From Bacteroidota bacterium (lineage in GTDB: Bacteria; Bacteroidota; Bacteroidia; B-17B0; Aurantibacillaceae): a DNA stretch of 64,000 nucleotides. A program made the position numbers and the translations under genes. The stretch is from positions 62,001 through 126,000 of the forward strand of contig JAUXTT010000014.1 in assembly GCA_030684395.1 (NCBI GenBank), read 5' to 3'. Below, in pieces: positions 34,995-45,500 of this stretch (position 1 is its first letter; each line of letters starts with the position of its first letter). The notes beneath the pieces were generated by a model. The model saw only the letters and a list, made by a program, of their open reading frames with translations. It made no database searches and was not told the DNA's origin.

Positions 34995-37736
34995 ATGAAA
35001 AAATCAGACTGGGTATTAGCTTCGGCCACCCTCCTTTACAGTTACCTGTTCTACAAACAATTAGCAGGAATTAATTTCTTCATCTTTTCTATACTCATAG
35101 CATTTGCCTATGCGATATTGAATAAAGATGTACTCAAAAACAAAATGTGGTTGTTGGTTGCAGGTTTGTCTGTAACAACATCGTTCTTTATTATGTGGCA
35201 TAATTCCAATTTAGCCATATGGGCAAACCTTTGTTCCCTTATGCTGCTTTCGGGTTATAGCCTAAGTAAGAACTCTTCTGTTTTGTTAAATGGGTTTTAT
35301 AGCATTTATTCAATTGGAGGTTCTTATGTTTTTATTATTTTAAATACCATTAAACGTTCTCAAAACAAAGAGCAGAAAGAAAAAGACCTGACTGAAACGG
35401 GAAAAGGTATCAAATTCCTGATAGGGGCAATTGTATTTATTCTAATCCTTTCCTTCTTCTTTATCTACAAAAGTGCAAATCCATTATTTGAAAAGTACAC
35501 TGAAAAAATCAATTTAGATTTCATAAGCGGGAGATGGATATTGTTTACCCTTGGTGGTTTTCTTATGATCTATGGTTTATTGAAACAACAACGAATAAAT
35601 ATGCTTGATGAGTGGGAAAGTAAACTGGCAGTACAACTTACAGATACCGGCAAGGTTTCAAAAAAATTTGAAAAGACCAGCGGAACCTTATTGTTTATGA
35701 TGCTGAACCTAATGTTGGTATTCATTAATGCACTGGATATAATATTCTTATATGCGGGAGACAAGTTACCTGAAGGAATAACGCATTCACAATTTGTACA
35801 CAACGGTGTTGGAATGCTTATACTTTCGATTGTTTTGGGCGTAAGTGTGATCCTATACATTTTCAGAAACGCTTTACATTTTGATGCAGGTAATAAAGTA
35901 ATCAAACTCCTGATCTCTTTGTGGATCTTACAAAACATCTTCATGATCGTTTCTGCTTCCGTAAGAAATTACATGTATGTATTAGATTACAGCCTTACCT
36001 ACAAACGTATTGGGGTGTTTGTTTACCTTGCCTTAACTGTTATCGGTTTACTTACCGTTCTTGCAAAAATTCATTACAAAAAAAGCAACTGGTATTTGGT
36101 ACGTTCCAATGCTTTCTGCGGTGTTCTTTTCCTTTGTTTTTCCTCTTTTATCAATTGGGATAAGGTAGTTTGCGAATTTAATATTACCTGCAAAACCGAA
36201 AAACTTCAGGAACTGGATAAAAAATATCTTTTAGGTTTATCAGATGAAAGTATACCCTACTTACAAAGTTTAAAGAATCAAAAAGGTTTTGATACTGACT
36301 CAGCAAAAAAAGATTTGTACAGAGGAAGTGGAGATTTTGAATCCCTTTCTGCTTGGGATTATGTAAACGATTACATTAAGAATAGTGACGAAACAGATAC
36401 TAAAACCTATAACTTCTTAAAAAAAATCAATACCTACGCTGATTGGCAATCGTGGAATAAGAGAAACTCAAAGGTGTTAAGTCAGTTAAAACAATTGAAC
36501 ACTGACAGTAAGATCAAAACGCTGAGTATTAAAAATCAGGACCTGGATAGCCTTGGATTATTGAGCTTATTCAACAACGCCACGGAGGTAAACTTAAATG
36601 GCTCAAGAGCCCTCCTGGATGGACCATTCGGACAGGGCAACAAGTTTGCTTTCCTTGCTTCATTTAAGAACGTCAACTCATTAGATGTTTCTTTTATGAA
36701 TATTAAATACATAAGCAGCATCCCATCTTTACCAACAGTGAAAAATCTAAACATTAATAATAACAACATTACTGAATTAGCTGAGCTGAGTCGTTTTAAA
36801 AATGTGGAAAACTTGGTTCTCAGTAATAATAGTATGTCGACACTAAACAGTATACCCGTTGAACTTCCTGTTAAGTCAATTGAATTGAATAATTGCATTT
36901 ACCTTACTGATCTGAACGCACTAAGCCGTTTGAAAAACTTAGAAACTGTTTATCTAGATCATGCTTCACAAATTGAAAAATTTCCGCGCATTTCTTCTTT
37001 GCGCTACCTGAGTTTAAATTCTCAACCTTCCTTTTGCAATAACAATTTGACTCAAATACCTGCAACGGAAAATTTAGAAACACTAAGTTTATGCGGTAAT
37101 GAGAATATACAGTTGATAAACCTGCTTATATACAATAGTCAATCAAAAACATATTCTCTTCGTTTTCCTAATCTGAAAGAGCTTTTACTTTCCAACAATC
37201 TAATGGAATATGGTGAGAATTTAAAAAACTACAAACAACTCCATACTTTAAACATAAGCAGTAATCATTTTAAAAATATTTCTTTCTTGTCTGAATTTGA
37301 AGAGCTTGAGAAATTGGATATTTCAGGCAATTACCTTGATACACTCTCTTTTAATGAAAATCATAAAAGCATCAAGTCGCTTGATATTAGTAGTAACGGG
37401 TACTTAAACAGCTATAATGCATTAAAACACCTTACGAATCTTGAATATCTAAACATTTCAGCAACAAGGTTCTCTTCTTTATCCCAATTATCCTGTTCAG
37501 GAAGTTTAAAAGAACTAAACATTTCCAATTGCCGTTTGAATTCATTAAAAGAATTAGCACCCTTCAAAAAACTGGAAAGACTTACCATTACAGGTTTAAA
37601 TGAAACAGATATTGAGCATCTAAAAAAACTAAGCTCTTTAAAAATACTTACTATTTATGCTTCAGCAGGCTTGGCAAAAGAAGTAAAAGAGAAGCTAAAA
37701 AAACAATTACCAAACGTTAAGATCGAACTACTATGA
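34995..37736 (+). CDS. DUF4173 membrane protein with leucine-rich repeats
   Basis: 913 residues. About eleven membrane helices in residues 1-380 carry the DUF4173 pattern (DYSLTYKRIGVFVYLALTVIGLL near the end). A loop of ~120 residues with soluble helices follows, then leucine-rich repeats from ~510 to the end. Repeat units such as VKNLNINNNNITELAEL, LEKLDISGNYLDTLSF and LEYLNISATRFSSLSQ continue to the C-terminus (LPNVKIELL). Topology is uncertain; an even helix number would leave the repeats cytoplasmic. The chain ends 4 bases inside the next gene (ATGA), indicating coupling. An LRR ligand-binding surface on a DUF4173 base is uncommon. Confidence 0.85.
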   Translation: MKKSDWVLASATLLYSYLFYKQLAGINFFIFSILIAFAYAILNKDVLKNKMWLLVAGLSVTTSFFIMWHNSNLAIWANLCSLMLLSGYSLSKNSSVLLNGFYSIYSIGGSYVFIILNTIKRSQNKEQKEKDLTETGKGIKFLIGAIVFILILSFFFIYKSANPLFEKYTEKINLDFISGRWILFTLGGFLMIYGLLKQQRINMLDEWESKLAVQLTDTGKVSKKFEKTSGTLLFMMLNLMLVFINALDIIFLYAGDKLPEGITHSQFVHNGVGMLILSIVLGVSVILYIFRNALHFDAGNKVIKLLISLWILQNIFMIVSASVRNYMYVLDYSLTYKRIGVFVYLALTVIGLLTVLAKIHYKKSNWYLVRSNAFCGVLFLCFSSFINWDKVVCEFNITCKTEKLQELDKKYLLGLSDESIPYLQSLKNQKGFDTDSAKKDLYRGSGDFESLSAWDYVNDYIKNSDETDTKTYNFLKKINTYADWQSWNKRNSKVLSQLKQLNTDSKIKTLSIKNQDLDSLGLLSLFNNATEVNLNGSRALLDGPFGQGNKFAFLASFKNVNSLDVSFMNIKYISSIPSLPTVKNLNINNNNITELAELSRFKNVENLVLSNNSMSTLNSIPVELPVKSIELNNCIYLTDLNALSRLKNLETVYLDHASQIEKFPRISSLRYLSLNSQPSFCNNNLTQIPATENLETLSLCGNENIQLINLLIYNSQSKTYSLRFPNLKELLLSNNLMEYGENLKNYKQLHTLNISSNHFKNISFLSEFEELEKLDISGNYLDTLSFNENHKSIKSLDISSNGYLNSYNALKHLTNLEYLNISATRFSSLSQLSCSGSLKELNISNCRLNSLKELAPFKKLERLTITGLNETDIEHLKKLSSLKILTIYASAGLAKEVKEKLKKQLPNVKIELL

Positions 37737-38386
37737 ACAACACAACCAAAAGTCAATTAAAAGCACTGTATTTTCTAAGTGCATTTGCAGTTTGCCTGAG
37801 CATTGGCAGATCCATTTATACCCAGCACTGGAGTTTTCTTTTCCTGATTTGGAACCTATTCCTTGCATGGGTCCCTTATTGGGTAAGCCTTTATGGGATT
37901 AAGAGGGAAAACAAACTGAATTTGAGAACTGCGGTTTTTATAATGGGCTGGATGGCATTCTTACCAAACGCACCTTATCTGGTAACAGACTTCATCCATT
38001 TCCACAGCACATCAAAAACAAAGTGGCTGGATATTATTCTGCTAAGTACTTATGCTCTTTCCGGAATTTTGCTTTTCTATTTTAGCATTCGAAAACTAAA
38101 GGAGACTTGTTACAATTTGATCCCGAAAAAATGGCAAGCACTCGCTACATTTGGTATTATTGGTTCAAGCGCCTATGGCATTTACCTTGGCCGTGTATTA
38201 CGATTCAACAGTTGGGATGTGATCACCAATCCTTTAGAATTGGCAAACTCTATCTTTCGTTCCATCTTTTCTCCTTCTTGTTTCTTACATACAGCTTATA
38301 TCACATTACTGTTCATGGTATTTTTGTACATTAGCGTTCGGGTATTCGACTTTTTATTTTATCAGGCAAATGAAGAAAAGAATTGA
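37733..38386 (+). CDS. DUF1361 membrane protein
   Basis: 217 residues, about six helices. The family block FLIWNLFLAWVPYWVSLY followed by MAFLPNAPYLVTDFIHF identifies DUF1361. Function unknown; homologues occur beside membrane enzymes in many bacteria. It starts in the last codon of the LRR protein gene and its own end overlaps the diacylglycerol kinase gene by 17 bases, so all three are one transcript. Confidence 0.88.
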   Translation: MNNTTKSQLKALYFLSAFAVCLSIGRSIYTQHWSFLFLIWNLFLAWVPYWVSLYGIKRENKLNLRTAVFIMGWMAFLPNAPYLVTDFIHFHSTSKTKWLDIILLSTYALSGILLFYFSIRKLKETCYNLIPKKWQALATFGIIGSSAYGIYLGRVLRFNSWDVITNPLELANSIFRSIFSPSCFLHTAYITLLFMVFLYISVRVFDFLFYQANEEKN

Positions 38387-38732
38387 TTCGTTTAAATATG
38401 CTTTCAGAGGAATTGCAGAAGGTTTCAGGGGACAGGTGAATATTAAAATTCAGCTGGTAGCTGCGACCCTTGCTATCTCCATGGCTTTTTTCTTTGAACT
38501 GAGAACCGGAAAATTTTGTATCATTCTCTTATGTTGTGGGGCAGTTATTTCACTGGAATTAATGAATACAGCCATTGAGAAACTCTGCGACATGATCGAA
38601 CCAAACAAAAATGATAAGATAAAGAGCATCAAGGATATTTCGGCAGCTGCGGTGCTTGTGGCTTCAATTATTTCGTTGATAGTTGGATTAATGATCTTTG
38701 CTCCGAAAGTGATGCAACTTATACAGTCATAA
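38370..38732 (+). CDS. dgkA: Diacylglycerol/undecaprenol kinase (DgkA family)
   Basis: 120 residues, three membrane helices. The catalytic pattern ELMNTAIEKLCDMI and the upstream IKIQLVAATLAISMAFFF block define the family. It phosphorylates diacylglycerol or undecaprenol, which recycles lipid carriers. It is the last gene of the membrane cluster; a hairpin with T-run follows at 38777. The start is inside the DUF1361 gene. Confidence 0.92.
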   Translation: MKKRIDSFKYAFRGIAEGFRGQVNIKIQLVAATLAISMAFFFELRTGKFCIILLCCGAVISLELMNTAIEKLCDMIEPNKNDKIKSIKDISAAAVLVASIISLIVGLMIFAPKVMQLIQS

Positions 38733-38776
38733 TAAAAGCAATCCAAATACAATTAATATAGCTCTAAAAAATATTC

Positions 38777-38797
38777 GGCTACTCTGTAGCCGTTTTT
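38777..38797 (+). terminator. Intrinsic terminator after dgkA
   Basis: GGCTAC-TCT-GTAGCC (38777-38791) followed by GTTTTTA. It is 45 bases past the dgkA stop codon. Confidence 0.75.
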
Positions 38798-38820
38798 ATA
38801 TCATGACATCTGTTGTTAGT

Positions 38821-38909
38821 AATATTTTTTCCTCTCTGAGGCAAGGTTAAAAAATATTATTAAACGCCTGAAAGAAAAATCAACCTACATTAGCGGCTAC
38901 AGAGTAGCC
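38821..38909. repeat. Nested inverted repeats between convergent genes
   Basis: AATATTTTTT (38821-38830) pairs perfectly with AAAAAATATT (38849-38858). GGCTACAGAGTAGCC (38895-38909) is the exact reverse complement of the hairpin at 38777-38791. The whole stretch 38777-38909 can therefore fold as one long stem with an inner stem, in addition to its local hairpins. No gene is present. Confidence 0.6.
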
Positions 38910-38942
38910 AAATATTAATAAAAAATACTTAACCCGGAAAAT

Positions 38943-38957
38943 GACTACAGCGTAGCC
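38943..38957 (-). terminator. Hairpin after the LytTR regulator
   Basis: Minus strand GGCTAC-GCT-GTAGTC followed by ATTTTCC, 6 bases past the regulator stop. It is a variant of the GGCTAC hairpin at 38777. A weak T-run makes terminator function probable but not certain. Confidence 0.5.
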
Positions 38958-38962
38958 AAACG

Positions 38963-39706
38963 TTAGATCCCTAACTTCTCTTTCAGCCTTGTATAACCAC
39001 TTCTACTCAAAGGAATACGTTGTCCACTTTTTAAAAGAGCAATGTGACTGTTCTTTTCCAAAGGCTCTACACGAGTTAATTCTTGCAGATTGATAATAAA
39101 CGAACGATGCACACGAAGAAATTGTTTTTCACCTAAACTTGTTTCGTAAGATGACATGGTTTTCTTTTTCAGGTACCAGCTATCTTTGGTGAAAATTTTC
39201 ACATAATCATCAAACGCTTCAATGTAACAGATGTCGGCAACAGGAACTATACGAATATCGCTTCCGTTCTTTACCACTATCCTACTACTCTCTTCTGCCT
39301 GATGTATAGTGTTGGCAAGTAATTCTTCCGTTCTTTTTGCAAAAGCTCCGTTTCCATTTTGTTGCAGGAATTTTTGAATGGCTTTATCGAAACGTTCTTT
39401 ATTAAATGGTTTTAATAAATAATCGATGGCATGTGTTTCGAATGCTTTCATAGCATATTCATCAAATGCAGTAGTAAAAATAACTGCAGGCATTTCGTCT
39501 ACCAGTTCCAGCATTTCGAAACCGGAGATCTTAGGCATTTGAATATCTAAAAAGATCAATTCAGGTTTATGTTGCTGAATAGCTTTTAAACCTTCGTAAC
39601 CATTGTTGCATTCTTCAACAACCTGAAAATTGGAATATGCCTGTAAGTATTCACAAACAATACTTCTTGCCAATGGTTCGTCATCTATAACAACTGCTTT
39701 TATCAT
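38963..39706 (-). CDS. LytTR-family response regulator
   Basis: 247 residues. The receiver domain has the acidic pair in VVIDDE, phospho-acceptor Asp54 (IFLDIQMP) and lysine in YLLKPF. A LytTR DNA-binding domain (~150-247; VADICYIEAFDDYVKIF, KQFLRVHRSFIINL) follows. It overlaps the kinase gene by 4 bases (ATGA), so the pair is stoichiometrically co-translated. LytTR regulators usually act on envelope or autolysis genes; here a LiaF-like protein lies upstream in the same run of genes. Confidence 0.94.
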   Translation of the reverse strand: MIKAVVIDDEPLARSIVCEYLQAYSNFQVVEECNNGYEGLKAIQQHKPELIFLDIQMPKISGFEMLELVDEMPAVIFTTAFDEYAMKAFETHAIDYLLKPFNKERFDKAIQKFLQQNGNGAFAKRTEELLANTIHQAEESSRIVVKNGSDIRIVPVADICYIEAFDDYVKIFTKDSWYLKKKTMSSYETSLGEKQFLRVHRSFIINLQELTRVEPLEKNSHIALLKSGQRIPLSRSGYTRLKEKLGI

Positions 39707-40743
39707 GCCTGAGGAATTTTTATACTAGTAATAAATTTATTATTTACCTTTTCAATGGTAATGAGATCGTTTCTTGCGTACAACAAATACAATCTTCGTT
39801 GAACACTTTTTAATCCAAAGCCCGTTCCTTTGCTTGCAGACTGTGTTTCGGGGTCAAAGGGATTCTCCACTTTTACCAATAAGTGATGTTCTTCAACCAG
39901 CACATCTATTTTTATTAATACCTGATCGATGGTGTCGTACAAACCAAATTTGATGGCATTCTCAACAATTGGCTGTAACAATAAAGCAGGAATCCGTTTA
40001 TTCTTACAAGCTTCGTTACAATTCAATTCTGTTTGTAAGCGATTTCCAAAACGTACTTTCTCAATTTCCAGATAAAGATTCAGATGAGAAAGCTCTTCTT
40101 CCATAGTGATGAGAGAAGTATCTTCATGTTTAATGGTTCCTCTTAAAAAATCAGACAACTGAAGGATCATCTTCCTTGCCTCTTCTGGCTTGCTTCCCAC
40201 CAACGCATTAATTGAATTAAGGCTGTTAAATAAAAAATGAGGTTGTAGCTGAAGACGCAATTTGCTCAACTCGGCTTCCTTCACAAAATTTTCCGACTCC
40301 ACTTCTCTTTGTTTTTTCTCCCTCATGTCCCTTTCATTTTGTACCAGCCAACGAGCAATTTGCATACAGGCTATAAGTAAAAGAAACATCACAAATCTTA
40401 TAGGCAATGATTGAGAAAGAAATTCAAGGTATTCCTTATTGGAGGCGAAAATCATCTTCAATAAATATTGAAGTGTATAAACCGAAACAAAAGTGAGAGC
40501 CAGACCCCACATTAATCGCTGAAAACGATCGTTGCCTGAAGGCTTATAAAACCTATACATGTTGTTTGAAACATGAACAGCCAACGCAAGGAGCAAATTG
40601 GATAAAAGACTATCTACCACACAGATTTCAATCGGCAAGGAATAATAATAAAGAACTATGGATTGAATAATAGTCCAAACACCCAGCCAAAGAGCACTGA
40701 GCAGTATAATACGTGGAGTATTTGTTACCGAGTTTGAAAGCAA
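39703..40743 (-). CDS. LytS/YesM-type sensor histidine kinase
   Basis: 346 residues. Four membrane helices (residues ~10-130) lead into a coiled coil and the His-kinase domain. The phospho-accepting histidine is in LQPHFLFNSLNSINAL (~170), the N-box is LLQPIVENAIKFGL, and the glycine-rich lid is KGTGFGLKSVQRRL. No periplasmic sensor domain is present, so it probably senses a signal in the membrane. It is co-translated with the regulator. Confidence 0.93.
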   Translation of the reverse strand: MLSNSVTNTPRIILLSALWLGVWTIIQSIVLYYYSLPIEICVVDSLLSNLLLALAVHVSNNMYRFYKPSGNDRFQRLMWGLALTFVSVYTLQYLLKMIFASNKEYLEFLSQSLPIRFVMFLLLIACMQIARWLVQNERDMREKKQREVESENFVKEAELSKLRLQLQPHFLFNSLNSINALVGSKPEEARKMILQLSDFLRGTIKHEDTSLITMEEELSHLNLYLEIEKVRFGNRLQTELNCNEACKNKRIPALLLQPIVENAIKFGLYDTIDQVLIKIDVLVEEHHLLVKVENPFDPETQSASKGTGFGLKSVQRRLYLLYARNDLITIEKVNNKFITSIKIPQA

Positions 40744-40751
40744 AATTTTTT

Positions 40752-41114
40752 TTAAAATATTAATGATTCAAGCGAGTTCATGTTTTGTATAGTTTTAGCT
40801 TTATACTGTGCAAACTTAATGTATTCTTTACTTTCTTCTGCCTCATGCACACGCGAATGAATTTCCATGCCGTTCTTTAACTCCTTAATTTCATTCAATT
40901 CAACTACATCAATAAATTTCCATATTACCCTATTTTTGCCTCCTGAACTTACCAGAGGATCATTCTCTTCGTTTTTACCCAACACTCTTGCGATTGAGAA
41001 AGCCTCTTCCTTATCAACGGCTTGGATCATTCTTAATTGTTCGTCAAACTGAGAACTGCTCTCTGCATTGTTCTCTAAAATATTAAAAATAAGTTTAGAA
41101 ATGTACCAGTTCAT
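40752..41114 (-). CDS. DUF4288 protein
   Basis: 120 residues, soluble and without a signal peptide. MNWYISKLIF at the start and the WKFIDVVELNEI centre match DUF4288 (PF14119), a small family of unknown function. It lies 8 bases upstream of the kinase gene on the same strand and may share its transcript. Confidence 0.8.
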   Translation of the reverse strand: MNWYISKLIFNILENNAESSSQFDEQLRMIQAVDKEEAFSIARVLGKNEENDPLVSSGGKNRVIWKFIDVVELNEIKELKNGMEIHSRVHEAEESKEYIKFAQYKAKTIQNMNSLESLIF

Positions 41115-41210
41115 AATACTATTTTTTGATTAATTGATATGACTTATTTGTTTAATTACTTTGTCCTTTACCTACTCCTCTCTAAACTCAATACTCTCAA
41201 CTTACTTAAA

Positions 41211-41963
41211 TCAATAACTATTGATCTCAATTCCGCCGAAAGTTGCATTTCCTTTAAGCAAAAGCACCTTGGGAGCTTCGCTACTTACGTTTGCTTCTAT
41301 CGCTCTATTATCCTCTATTCCACCACAAAAGGTATTTAACTCCGACTGTATTTCCCAATTGCGCGGTACAACCAGTTTAATTCCGCCAAACACTGCAGTT
41401 ATCTCCAGCACTGCTTTTTCTTTTATATCTGCTTGAATAAAGTTTAATTCTCCACCACCAAATACAGCCTTTACATCTCCACCTTTAAAATTTTTTGACA
41501 CAATGTTTTTTTTTACGCCTCCGAAAACACTTGATGATCTTATGTAATCTTCTGAATCACTTTCGTTTGCCCAATCACCTGTATTCCAATTTTTATGAAA
41601 ACGTTTGCGCTTAGGTTTAAATATCATCACCAATCCGAATAAGATGATGGCGACCGGCCAAACATATTGACCAACATGAGGGATTTTATACTCTTCCGTA
41701 AGAATAAAGATTACTCCAATAGCTATTGGGAATATTCCGAAAAACCGTTTAAAGCCATGCTTAATTAATGAAACAATACCCGCAGCTATCAAAAGTGTTT
41801 TCCAGGAAAGTAACCAATATGGAAATTCAACCCCTGATTTTTTGAGTAAAAATAATACACCTGCCAGCACAATAAAAATACCACCCGCAATTTTACCGCG
41901 CCTGTGACTTTCTTCCCAATCTTTTCTGCAATCAAATTGCTTATCTCTAATATCTGTGTTCAT
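41211..41963 (-). CDS. LiaF-like membrane protein with toastrack domain
   Basis: 250 residues. Four short membrane helices (DUF5668/LiaI-like, ~25-115) are followed by a beta-rich C-terminal domain with repeated VFGG motifs (SSSVFGGVKKN, KAVFGGGEL, TAVFGGIKLVVP, ATFGGIEINSY). LiaF and its relatives inhibit a histidine kinase during envelope stress. A LytS-like kinase is two genes downstream on the same strand, so a similar LiaF-kinase interplay is plausible. That is inference from context. Confidence 0.88.
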   Translation of the reverse strand: MNTDIRDKQFDCRKDWEESHRRGKIAGGIFIVLAGVLFLLKKSGVEFPYWLLSWKTLLIAAGIVSLIKHGFKRFFGIFPIAIGVIFILTEEYKIPHVGQYVWPVAIILFGLVMIFKPKRKRFHKNWNTGDWANESDSEDYIRSSSVFGGVKKNIVSKNFKGGDVKAVFGGGELNFIQADIKEKAVLEITAVFGGIKLVVPRNWEIQSELNTFCGGIEDNRAIEANVSSEAPKVLLLKGNATFGGIEINSY

Positions 41964-42099
41964 GACTTAATTTTTGTCAAATGTAGGGCAGTATAATGCG
42001 CTATACAATAGCATTTAGGCAGTAGGTGAACTAAAGTCGGTGAATGGTAATTTCAGGAAGGGAAAAGGTTCAATAAATCCATTATAAATCTATTCTTTG

Positions 42100-42107
42100 T
42101 ATCTTTG
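42100..42107 (+). promoter_or_regulatory. -7 box TATCTTTG
   Basis: TATCTTTG fits TAnnTTTG, 21 bases before the ytxJ ATG (42129). The putative TTG start at 42105 falls within the box and can be excluded. Confidence 0.65.
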
Positions 42108-42128
42108 CAGGCAATTAAGAATAAAAAC

Positions 42129-42521
42129 ATGGGTTTCTTTACCTCAAAAAACAAAAACTCCTCAAACGAACCTGCAAGTCTTAATTGGAAGCCTTTACAA
42201 TCTGTTTTAGAATTAGACACTCTTTCAAAGAACTCTCATCAAAAACCGGTTCTTATTTTCAAACATAGCACACGGTGTAGTATTAGCAGAATGGTATTAA
42301 AACAGTTTGAAAACGATTACACTATTGATCCAACTAAAATGGATTCTTATTTTGTTGACCTGTTAAATTTCAGATCGGTTTCAAATGAAATAGCAAACAA
42401 GTTTTTAGTTGAACATCAATCTCCACAAATACTTCTGATCAAAAATGGAAAATGTATTTACTATGCTTCTCATAGTGATATTGATGCGGAAGCGGTAGAA
42501 TCAATTCTTCGCAAAAATTAA
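42129..42521 (+). CDS. ytxJ: Bacilliredoxin-like YtxJ protein
   Basis: 130 residues from ATG 42129. The thioredoxin-like fold has a monothiol active site, STRCSISRM with Cys50, and the cis-proline region SPQILLIKNG. YtxJ-family proteins remove bacillithiol from protein cysteines in Firmicutes and are widespread in Bacteroidota, some of which make bacillithiol. No bacillithiol genes are in the window. A bidirectional terminator follows. Confidence 0.88.
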   Translation: MGFFTSKNKNSSNEPASLNWKPLQSVLELDTLSKNSHQKPVLIFKHSTRCSISRMVLKQFENDYTIDPTKMDSYFVDLLNFRSVSNEIANKFLVEHQSPQILLIKNGKCIYYASHSDIDAEAVESILRKN

Positions 42522-42530
42522 CGCCAAATT

Positions 42531-42566
42531 AAAACGCCTTGATCTATGAAAGAACAAGGCGTTTTT
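42531..42566. terminator. Bidirectional terminator between ytxJ and the permease gene
   Basis: AAAACGCCTTG / CAAGGCGTTTT arms (11 bp, 13-base loop) with T-runs on both strands, between convergent genes. Confidence 0.85.
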
Positions 42567-42584
42567 AAAATGAATTTTCTTCTT

Positions 42585-45500
42585 CTACTCGTCTCCTCCG
42601 CCTAACATTATCATCATGTTATCGTTACCGGCTGCGGTAGATACCTTAGGTGGCTTGCTTCCGAAATTCCACTTGTTATTATCAGGTTTACGGTCGATCA
42701 ATTTTCCATAAGGATCTATTCCGGCTTTTACAGGCTTTTCAGATACAACAAATTCAAAGGTTTTATCATCTTTATCCATTTTGATCTTCTTCAACAGCAA
42801 TTCTTTCTCTTCAATTTTTCCGTTAACCTGCTTCTCAGCAAATATTCCTACATCAATATAATCAGCTACAGGAACTTTTTTCTGCTTACCGATACTGTCA
42901 ACTTTAAATTTAACTGAACCCAATGTTAGTTTTACTTTGTACTTGCCATCTTTGGTTGGCTGATAACTCAGGTCTTTTATATAGTTTTCATAAACAGTAA
43001 TTTCTTCAAACATATCCTTCACAATATATTTTAGACTATCAGGACAAGCATCTCTTAAGAAACCTACAAACTCAACCGAATTGGTATAAGGAGGTTCCTG
43101 GAAGGCAACTTTTTTAATATATCTTTTCAAAGCTGCGTTTAAAGAATCTTCACCGATGTAATCCTTTAGAGCATACATTATTATACTTCCCTTGTTGTAA
43201 TGAATATATTGCTGGTTCTCAACAAGCATCAATGGCACTTCCTTTTTCCCTTCAGTAGCACGGCCAATGAGGTATGAATTCATTTCGTATCCAAGGAATT
43301 TTTTCATTTGCTCAGGCCCATATTCCTTTTCCATTACCATCAAAGCTGCATACTGGCTCATCGTTTCCGACATCAAAGTTCCACCCTGCACATTTCCTCC
43401 CATTACCTGATGTGCCCACCATTGATGCGCTACTTCGTGAGCAGTTACATAAAAAGGATAATCGATGCTTTTAGGGTCCTTATCATCCACTTTAGCAATA
43501 AAACCAATAGCCTCAGAAAAAGGAACTGTGTTTGGAAATGATTGCGCAAAGGTTCCGTAAGGGCGAGGGAATTCCAATATTCTTAACTGTCTGTGTTGAT
43601 AAGGGCTAAAATTTTTCGTAAAATAATCCAATGATTTTTTAACTCCTTTGATCATTCTATCAACATTATACTCATGACCTTTGTGATAATATACCTCAAT
43701 ACTTACAGGTTTTGAAGGGTCAGTAGGATTTAACCACTTCTCCTTCTTTACTTCATAATGAGCAGATATGAATGAATAGAAATTAAGTATCGGGCTATCC
43801 ATTTTATAATGGTAGTAGTTTCTATTATTTTCTTTCCACTCCTTTTGTAAATATCCCGGAGCAATTGCAACCTGGTCGTTACTTGTACTTATCACACATT
43901 CAAAACGGATCCAATCACCATCTCTTGAAATATAATTATTTCTCATTGCAAGAGAATCGTTTACATCTGCCATACGAGGCTTTGGTTTCAGGTCATATTT
44001 TTTTCTTTCTTTATTTTCCGACAATTCCAAATCACCATTATAGCCTATGGTCGGGAACATGTCGCTATTAATAAAAGTACCATTATTTATAACGGTTGTT
44101 ATTGCTCTTCCGTTAGGGAATCCTTTTGGAGTTCTCTCTAATTCAAATTCAAGTTTTACTGAATCTCCCGGAGCTATTGGTTTTGTGAGTTTCCATATCT
44201 TAAGTCCAAAATCATTGTCTTCCAAAACTTTAGTATATGGTAAACTCAAGGCAATTTTCTTATAGTTAAAATCAGTATCATAACTGACAATAAGTGTATC
44301 CACATTTTTATTGTGCTTATTTTTCAGGTAATAGAATCCGCTTGCTTCAAGCCTTCTTTCTTCAGGAAAAATATTCACTTTTACATTTGATTCCACAACT
44401 CTCAGTTGTGGAGTTTCCTGATATTTTTTATACTTTTTCTCATAGTCAACCTGCAATAATTCAATTTCCTTAGATGACCTATACTTATTAAGTACACTAA
44501 CATTGTAATAAATAAATGAGCCCAAGCCAATAAATAAAACAAAGCTTACACTCATTCCAAGTTTAACAATTTTCCCTCCTGAGTTTTTTGATAATTTATA
44601 TCTGGCTTTGAGTCCTTTTTCTTTTCCTCTTGCATAAAACTTAAGTGCTAAAAAAGAAAGAAGTAAAACAAAAGCAAACCAATACGCTTTATTTACAACG
44701 AAACCATAAAACTTATGACCGTATTCATTCATATCCGAATATGGGATAGCCGGACCATTAGAATTGAAATTATAGAGAACATAATCCCATTTCAACAAAC
44801 CAAAAATAAAACCGGAAAGCAAAATAGGAATAACAGAATAAAAGAAGCCTAAGTATTTATTAGAAGAAAAAACCTGAATAGCCAAACATAAGCCAATCAT
44901 AATTATCATTCCAATCATCCTATAGCCCAACAATTCTTTTAAATAATGAATCGGTTCAATATTAGTATAACCCTCAGAGAATTGAATAAGAATACCTGTT
45001 AGAATAACAACCAACATTAATACAGCTGTTACATAAGTCAAACCTAAAAACTTTGAAAAATAAAGCAGGTGATTTCCTATTGGAGTTGTTCCAACAAATT
45101 CATCCACCTTACTATCTCTGTCGCGCCAAATGATGGTACCTGAAAAGAAAACAATTAATATTATAATAAAGAATTGAAAGATTCCTGCAAGTGCCCCTAA
45201 AATTTCATAAGTAACAGGATAAGTTGTAGTTCCATAAATTGAACCGGTAAACTGCGAAAATACAAACATCATAGCCGCTCCTAATGCACAAATAATAACA
45301 AAGAAAACACTTCTTGTCATTTTCTTATATTCAAATGATGCAAGGTAAAATAGTTGGCGCCAATTTGCCTTTGCCGAAAAATCTCTGTTCGCCACTGGAA
45401 GGTCCGAAAGATTTTGTATTTGAGAAGACGGGATAGAAAGTACTTCTTTCACTTTTCTCTTGAATAGCACAAATGGAGTTAAAAACTGACTAAAGCTAAA

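Noticed and set aside
38777-38957. Riboswitch
   Set aside because: Lies after gene ends, not before starts; the arms look like terminators/repeats and no known aptamer core is visible.
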